Of a DNA stretch of 64,000 bases, positions 59,758-64,000 are shown one piece after another. The translations under genes and the position numbers were made by a program. The notes beneath the pieces are model-generated. The model worked only from the letters and a program-made list of their open reading frames with translations. It did not search any database and was not told the DNA's origin. The DNA is from Frondihabitans australicus (GTDB taxonomy: Bacteria; Actinomycetota; Actinomycetes; Actinomycetales; Microbacteriaceae). The stretch spans positions 3,224,001 to 3,288,000 of the forward strand of contig NZ_RBKS01000001.1 of assembly GCF_003634555.1 (NCBI RefSeq), written 5' to 3'. Numbering within the stretch: the first letter of the stretch is position 1; every line of letters starts with the position of its first letter.

Positions 59758-60312
59758 TCAGTACGCCGTGCGGGCGGCAGCCGTCAGCCACGTGTCGAAC
59801 GGCTGGGCGGCGTGTGATGGCCGTACGGTGTCGACGCGGAGCTCCCACTCCGACCGGTCGCGCGCGAACAGCTCGTAGAACGCGAGGTCGTCGAACCCAC
59901 CCCGCGCGGCGTCGTACCGGTCGGCGGCGAACACCACGCGATCGACGCGCGACCACAGCGCGGCGGCCAGGCACAGGGGGCACGGCTCGCACGACGTGTA
60001 GAGCGTGCACCCGTCGAGGGCGAACGATCCCACCACCTGGCACGCGGCCCGAATGGCGACGACCTCGGCGTGGGCCGTCGGATCGAGGTCGCGGGTGACG
60101 CGGTTCTGCCCCTCGGCGATCACCGTTCCCTCGGGGCCGACGATCACGGCCCCGAAGGGCCCGCCGCCGTCGCCGACGTTCGCCGTGGCGAGGTCGATGG
60201 CGCGTGCGAGGTGGGCGGCGTCGGCTGTCGCCGATCCTGCAGCAGGATCCGACACCCCGCGGGGCGCGAGGTCGCCCGTCGCCGCCCGGCCCGCCGGGCC
60301 CGCGGAGGTCAT
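59758..60312 (-). CDS. Guanine deaminase-like nucleoside deaminase
   Basis: A 184-residue zinc deaminase of the CDA fold. HAEVVAIRAAC is the catalytic motif, and SCEPCPLCLAA gives the PCxxC zinc cysteines. The C-terminal DDLAFYELFARDRSE resembles GuaD of Bacillus subtilis, which turns guanine into xanthine. ATG overlaps the uricase stop (ATGA), so it is translated with it. A double copy of the GATCCTGC motif at 60232-60245 encodes the Ala-rich N-terminus. Confidence 0.87.
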   Translation of the reverse strand: MTSAGPAGRAATGDLAPRGVSDPAAGSATADAAHLARAIDLATANVGDGGGPFGAVIVGPEGTVIAEGQNRVTRDLDPTAHAEVVAIRAACQVVGSFALDGCTLYTSCEPCPLCLAAALWSRVDRVVFAADRYDAARGGFDDLAFYELFARDRSEWELRVDTVRPSHAAQPFDTWLTAAARTAY

Positions 60313-61220
60313 GCCAGCCCCGCCGAGAACCGCCAGGCCTCGCCTGCGTCGGGGGCGTCGTCGCGCGTGACCTGCGCCTCGATGAGGCCGTAGGGGCGGT
60401 CGGCGGCCCAGAACACCTCCTGCTTGTTCTCGATGCCGAAGCGGCCGATGTCGTAGGTGAAGTGGTGCTTGTTGGGGGCCTTGAGGCGCACCTCGGCGAT
60501 GAAGTCGAAGGCCTCGAGGACGGCCTTGCCCATGGCCCAGAGGGTCTGCTGCAGGGCGAGCGAGTGCAGGGTCGCGAAGTGCTTCACCATGATCGCCTTG
60601 ATCTCGGGGTAGACGGCCTCGAAGTCGATGTCGTCGAGCGACTGCCCGGCCGTTGGCGCGAACCGCCACTGCGCCTGCAGGGCCGTCGCCATGATGCGGT
60701 CCTTCTCCTCGGGGAGGGTCGTGTACTCGTCCTTGAGGAAGCCGGTGAACTCCGACCCGGTGCTCTTGAGCAGCACGAGGTCTTTGAGGCCCCCGATGAC
60801 GTACTCGCCGGTCGCGTCGACCGTGATCGCGGCGGTGCGGACCTCCTGGCCCTTGCGCAGCCAGGTGTGGTCGTGCTCGGCTCCGTCGACGACGGCGCGC
60901 TCCCACGCGTACTCCTCGACCTCGATGCGGGCGCCCTCGACCGGGTCGACGTCGTGCACGAAGTGGTGCGCGAGCTCCAGGCCGAAGGCCTCCGGCGAGG
61001 TGATGCCCTTCGACTTCGCGAACGCGTACGCCGTGTTCTTCTGCGTGTCGGTCGGCAGCACGTTCGACTGGTCGCCCTCGAGATACGCGTTCTGGAACGG
61101 GCCGCGCAGGGCGGTCGTCACGTTGAGGTCGCGGATCTCGTGCCGAGGGGTGTCGCGCACGATGCGGACGAGTCGTGATTCCGCTTTGCCGTACTGGATG
61201 TCTCCGAGGATGATCGCCAT
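60309..61220 (-). CDS. Urate oxidase
   Basis: A 303-residue cofactor-free uricase that oxidises urate to 5-hydroxyisourate. Catalytic Lys12 (IQYGKAE), Thr57-Asp58 (LPTDTQKNT) and the QAQWRF/NKHHFTYD substrate loops are all present. No leaderless -10 is seen; TACATT lies 25 nt upstream. It is cotranslated with guanine deaminase and faces away from the DUF3105 gene. With uraD and uraH it completes urate to allantoin. Confidence 0.95.
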   Translation of the reverse strand: MAIILGDIQYGKAESRLVRIVRDTPRHEIRDLNVTTALRGPFQNAYLEGDQSNVLPTDTQKNTAYAFAKSKGITSPEAFGLELAHHFVHDVDPVEGARIEVEEYAWERAVVDGAEHDHTWLRKGQEVRTAAITVDATGEYVIGGLKDLVLLKSTGSEFTGFLKDEYTTLPEEKDRIMATALQAQWRFAPTAGQSLDDIDFEAVYPEIKAIMVKHFATLHSLALQQTLWAMGKAVLEAFDFIAEVRLKAPNKHHFTYDIGRFGIENKQEVFWAADRPYGLIEAQVTRDDAPDAGEAWRFSAGLA

Positions 61221-61304
61221 GCGCGCAGTCTGTCAACAAAATGTAACCGGGGTGTTTCGGCGCGGTTCCCGATTGCTTTCAGGTGAAACCAATAGGTTCG
61301 CCAC

Positions 61305-62174
61305 GTGGTTTCGAAAGCAGAGCAGGCGGCCCGGCGTCGCGCCAAGGTCGAAGAATTCCGACGGCAGCAGGAGCGGCAGCAACGTCGACGCCTCATCTTC
61401 ATTCTCGCCGGGGCGGTCGCCACGGCGATCGTGATCGTCATCATCTTCCTCGGAGCAGACGGTCGCTTCGGCGGCGGCTGGTCGAAGCCGGCGTCGACGA
61501 GCGCCGCGTCGCAGCAGATCATCCCGTCGAAGCCCGACGGCACGACGACCACGACGCAGGCGGCGGTGACGAAGGTCGCGAACACCACCGGCATCGACGG
61601 CGTGGTCGCGTACGACACCGAGGGGTGGCCCGGCAACGGCGACGCCCACAAGGGCGCCCTCGAGCACGACCACGTGACCGGCCCGGTGACGTACTCGATC
61701 ACGCCCCCGGTCGGCGGCCCGCACAACGCCATCTGGATGAACGCCGGCGTCTACACGAAGCCCGTGCCGACCGAACGTGCGGTGCACAACCTCGAGCACG
61801 GCGCCGTGTGGATCACCTACGACCCCGACCTCTCGGCGTCGCAGGTGAAGAAGCTCACCGCGTTCGTCGGCAAGCAGACGATGATCCCCGAGAGCGAGCA
61901 GACCGCCGGCCAGGAGAACCGCTACATGGACCTCTCGCCGTGGGCCTCGAACGACCTGCCCTCGAAGATCGTGATCTCGGCCTGGGGCTACCAGCTGCAG
62001 GTCTCGAGCGCCTCGGACCCGCGGCTCCAGAAGTTCGTCGACACCTTCCGCCACAACCCGAAGTACACGCCCGAGTACGGTGCCCCGGTGGACGGCGTGC
62101 CGATCAACACGGGCGGTCGCCCTGCGAAGTTCGGCAGCCTGAAGGCGAACCCTCCCGGTACTGCCACCGACTGA
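61305..62174 (+). CDS. DUF3105 membrane-anchored protein
   Basis: A 289-residue protein. A basic coiled N-terminus (residues 1-29) precedes a membrane helix (IFILAGAVATAIVIVIIFLG, 31-50) and an extracytoplasmic DUF3105 domain with GGPHNAIWMNAGVY and ERAVHNLEHGAVWITYDPDL. His residues in those motifs suggest a metal site. Function is unknown. GTG is 6 nt after TAGGTT (61293-61298), so it is leaderless. The motif GCAGGAGC occurs at 61366. Confidence 0.85.
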   Translation: MVSKAEQAARRRAKVEEFRRQQERQQRRRLIFILAGAVATAIVIVIIFLGADGRFGGGWSKPASTSAASQQIIPSKPDGTTTTTQAAVTKVANTTGIDGVVAYDTEGWPGNGDAHKGALEHDHVTGPVTYSITPPVGGPHNAIWMNAGVYTKPVPTERAVHNLEHGAVWITYDPDLSASQVKKLTAFVGKQTMIPESEQTAGQENRYMDLSPWASNDLPSKIVISAWGYQLQVSSASDPRLQKFVDTFRHNPKYTPEYGAPVDGVPINTGGRPAKFGSLKANPPGTATD

Positions 62175-62227
62175 CGCTGCACTCTCCGCGCCACTCGTTT
62201 TGGGGTGCGCGACCCGCCGATGCCGAG

Positions 62228-62334
62228 TTGAGGCCCGAGTGCGCTCTCGGGCATACTGGTCTGGCATTCAATTGCATCCGCTGCACCTCGTGCAGCAAGT
62301 CCTACAGCCGCCTTCGGGCGGCTGTAGTTGTTTC
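62228..62334 (+). ncRNA. Candidate small RNA or attenuator
   Basis: TTGAGG (62228-62233), an 18-bp spacer containing CCCGAG-CTCGGG, and CATACT (62252-62257) form a promoter. About 70 nt later is a perfect 11-bp stem with TTCG loop (62302-62327) and a TTGTTTC tail, preceded by a small CTGCAC-CTC-GTGCAG hairpin. It lies 20 nt before the DUF3800 gene, so it may be a stand-alone RNA or a transcription attenuator. Confidence 0.5.
62302..62334 (+). terminator. Rho-independent terminator
   Basis: CTACAGCCGCC (62302-62312), TTCG, GGCGGCTGTAG (62317-62327), then TTGTTTC. It is the only classical stem-plus-T-tract terminator seen in the window. Confidence 0.8.
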
Positions 62335-62353
62335 AGCTTGGTGTAACGACGAG

Positions 62354-63205
62354 GTGACCGTGTTTCTCTGCTACATCGACGAGTCAGGCGATGAACAGGC
62401 CCTTCGAACCAAGAACGACCCGCCCGTGCTCGTTCTAGGTGGGCTTGTCGTCGAAGAGTCGCAGAGCCGCGGCCTCATCTGGGACTTCCTCCAGTTGAAG
62501 AAGAAGTACAACCCGGCGTTGGCGGCAAAAGACGCGCAGCTCTCCGACGTCATAGCGTTCGAGATAAAAGGCGCCAACTTGCGAGCCGACATTCGGTCTG
62601 ACTCGCGTCGCCGTCGACGCCGCGCCTTCGGCATTCTCGACGACGTGATCTCTCTTCTCGACTCCCACAACGTGTCGCTCATCGCTGAGGTCCATGTCAA
62701 AGGGCAGAAGGTCCTCAACCGCTGGATCTACTCAGATTGCGTCGCGTCGCTCGCCGAGAAATTCGACGTTCAACTTCGTGCCGCCAGTACGACTGGCCTC
62801 GTGGTCCTCGATGCGCGGACGAAGGCGAAGAACGTTCCTAGCGTCCAACGAATCACGACGAAGCGCTTCAAGTCAGGCGCGAACGCTTACACGCACCTGG
62901 CCGAGTCACCGGTCTTCGGACACTCCGATGCCCACGTCGTCCTGCAGATCGTTGACATCGTGGTCTGGGCGTTGGTCTTTCCGATGGCATGTGCCGGTTT
63001 CTGCCTCTGCCTTCTTGATAACGCTCACCCGAGCAGTGAGTACCTCCACGTCCGTGAGCGCTATGGCCAGAAGCTGCGACTCCTGGAGTACCGGTATCTG
63101 GACCGTGATGGATCCCGAGTGGGTGGAGTCCGGGTTCATGACCACATGAATCGCCAGCCAACGCTGGCGCTCTTCGAGGATGTACCGTTCCGCATTTCCT
63201 CCTAG
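62354..63205 (+). CDS. DUF3800 domain protein
   Basis: A 283-residue protein of the DUF3800 family, RNase H-like proteins often found in phage, mobile and defence loci. The N-terminal CYIDESGDE (Asp-Glu-Ser-Gly-Asp) is the family hallmark, and SDAHVVLQIVDIVVWAL near residue 205 carries the later Asp. Codon use is less GC-biased than neighbours (GTT, AAG, TTC mixed), suggesting acquisition. GTG 62354 or 62360. It stands next to a degenerate stretch. Confidence 0.82.
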   Translation: MTVFLCYIDESGDEQALRTKNDPPVLVLGGLVVEESQSRGLIWDFLQLKKKYNPALAAKDAQLSDVIAFEIKGANLRADIRSDSRRRRRRAFGILDDVISLLDSHNVSLIAEVHVKGQKVLNRWIYSDCVASLAEKFDVQLRAASTTGLVVLDARTKAKNVPSVQRITTKRFKSGANAYTHLAESPVFGHSDAHVVLQIVDIVVWALVFPMACAGFCLCLLDNAHPSSEYLHVRERYGQKLRLLEYRYLDRDGSRVGGVRVHDHMNRQPTLALFEDVPFRISS

Positions 63206-63371
63206 GCCGCGGCCTGATTGAGCGGCTCCTGCGCCTCGGTCCGCCCCGCACTCAGCAGACGTCGTCCGACTGACGCCTGCCTTTGGCCCCCTGCGTCGCG
63301 GCTCGCTGAGCACTGTTTGCTGACTCGAGAGTATGTGCCCTGACACGTATGGTTTCCGGTGGGAGGAACCG

Positions 63372-63548
63372 ATGACCGCGTCATTCCAAGAACTATCTGT
63401 CGAGACCAAGGCCCGATGAACGGATGATGCTTTGGCCGCGTACGACGCGGCGTCGGCATCATTCACCGCCGAGTTCGGCGTGCGCACCGAGCGGAGTGAC
63501 AGTCAGCCGTCGCGTGGCGGCGGTGACGACTCACTGAAGGTTGGTTAG
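63372..63548 (+). pseudogene. Small ORF interrupted by an in-frame TGA
   Basis: ATG after GGGAGGAACC reads MTASFQELSVETKAR, then TGA (63417-63419), then 42 more codons (TDDALAAYDAASASFTAEFG...) to TAG. Apart from the stop the frame is regular and helical. Family not recognised. Confidence 0.4.
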
Positions 63549-63590
63549 CGGGTGGCGGCCTCGGCGATGGGCGAGAAAACAGGGTGAGCA

Positions 63591-63713
63591 GTGAACACGG
63601 GCAAGACATTCGTCGATGGCGCAGACCGCATCGACGCGCTCCTGGCACGTCCGGGCATGACCGGGAAAATCGCCGAGATTGACGTGCGGGCCGATGAGGA
63701 GGATCGCTCCTAG
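63591..63713 (+). CDS. Short hypothetical ORF (40 aa)
   Basis: GTG start, MNTGKTFVDGADRIDALLAR then an acidic end (DEEDRS). A stand-alone gene or the N-terminal part of a broken antitoxin-like gene; weak evidence of expression. Confidence 0.25.
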   Translation: MNTGKTFVDGADRIDALLARPGMTGKIAEIDVRADEEDRS

Positions 63714-63803
63714 GGCGTGAGCGTCGCGATGGTGCACGAGTCGTCGCGACGTCGAGCTCGAGTTGTCGGCCCTGACCCAGAAGTAGCCGGCCGACACGGC
63801 TCG

Positions 63804-64000
63804 TTAGGCCACCGGCCGCCGCGCCTTCGGCAAAGCCGCGATCACGAGCCGGTACGACTCCCGGATCAACTCCTCGTCGAGCCCGTCGGGCAGCGACCCG
63901 TCGAGCGTGACGGTGATCCAGTGCCGCTTGTTCATGTGGTACCCCGGCGTCACGGCCGCGTGCTCGCGCACCAGCGCCTCGGCGTCGGCCGGCTCGCTCT
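63804..64000 (-). CDS. MmcQ/YjbR family protein (partial)
   Basis: The last 64 codons of a minus-strand gene, cut by the window edge. GYHMNKRHWITVTLDGSLPD and LIRESYRLVIAALPKARRP match the MmcQ/YjbR DNA-binding-like domain. These ~120-residue proteins have a CyaY-like fold and unproven function. Start lies outside the window. Confidence 0.85.
   Translation of the reverse strand, partial: SEPADAEALVREHAAVTPGYHMNKRHWITVTLDGSLPDGLDEELIRESYRLVIAALPKARRPVA

Larger units (their letters stand above)
63206..63803. other. Degenerate stretch without intact gene
   Basis: About 600 bp between the DUF3800 and MmcQ-like genes contain only short or interrupted frames: the ORF at 63372 with an internal TGA and a 40-codon frame at 63591-63713. 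A possible C-terminal fragment, ELELSALTQK, lies just before the TAG at about 63785. Base composition is mixed. It looks like remains of one or more acquired genes. Confidence 0.5.

Noticed and set aside
61221-61304. TTGACA 12 nt before the uricase ATG as its -35 box
   Set aside because: It is too close to the start codon for a promoter of that gene.
62354-63205. Reading the DUF3800 gene as part of a full defence island
   Set aside because: No nuclease, methylase or helicase partner genes are adjacent; only degenerate DNA and a housekeeping-like gene follow.

Overview
This window is a GC-rich (roughly 70 % G+C) actinobacterial chromosome segment, most likely from the family Microbacteriaceae. 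The reasons are codon use, the class A penicillin-binding protein with a Ser/Gly/Thr-rich tail, the Ada-AlkA fusion, DUF3105 and DUF1992 proteins, frequent GTG starts with GTGA/ATGA stop-start overlaps, and many genes whose -10 box (TANNNT) lies 6-7 nt before the start codon, which implies leaderless mRNA. No rRNA, tRNA, CRISPR array or insertion sequence was found.

Region 1 (1-16.7 kb) is a set of small redox or detoxification enzymes, each paired head-to-head with its own MarR or TetR repressor: glyoxalase-like VOC, two SDRs, quinone oxidoreductase and an NmrA-like reductase. It also has a Kup potassium transporter, a two-gene unit of unknown function, a RibD-type reductase, a deaminase, an XRE regulator and an MgtC-like protein. 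Region 2 (16.7-33 kb) has a large GH106-type glycosidase divergent from an MFS transporter, aldo/keto reductases, a truncated globin followed by luxS and an MTA/SAH nucleosidase (activated methyl cycle and AI-2), a glutamine amidotransferase, three small ORFs, a LysR, another MarR/metallo-hydrolase pair and a second MFS transporter. Region 3 (33-40 kb) holds the alkylation repair pair adaA-alkA/ogt, a DUF1992 protein, an AI-2E family membrane protein and the penicillin-binding protein.

Region 4 (40-61.2 kb) is a purine and ureide catabolic block. It encodes uricase, OHCU decarboxylase, HIU hydrolase, guanine deaminase, 8-oxoguanine deaminase-like amidohydrolase, allantoinase, allantoate amidohydrolase, a PucG-type aminotransferase, an RpiR regulator, creatininase-like and formamidase-like hydrolases, an AtzH-amidase fusion, a cytosine deaminase-like enzyme, a flavin oxidase and a stand-alone PDR-type reductase. 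Together these can take urate to allantoin, allantoate, ureidoglycine and oxalurate, releasing ammonia. Xanthine dehydrogenase and a dedicated permease are not in the window. Two toxin-antitoxin modules sit inside the block. Region 5 (61.3-64 kb) has a DUF3105 membrane protein, a possible small RNA or attenuator, a DUF3800 gene with less GC-biased codon use, a degenerate stretch and a partial MmcQ/YjbR gene.

Two window-wide DNA patterns stand out. The first is an 8-10 bp motif, G(A/C)TCCTGC(G), occurring about once per kilobase in several reading frames and both orientations. The second is a set of recurring families of long imperfect palindromes placed mostly between convergent genes.
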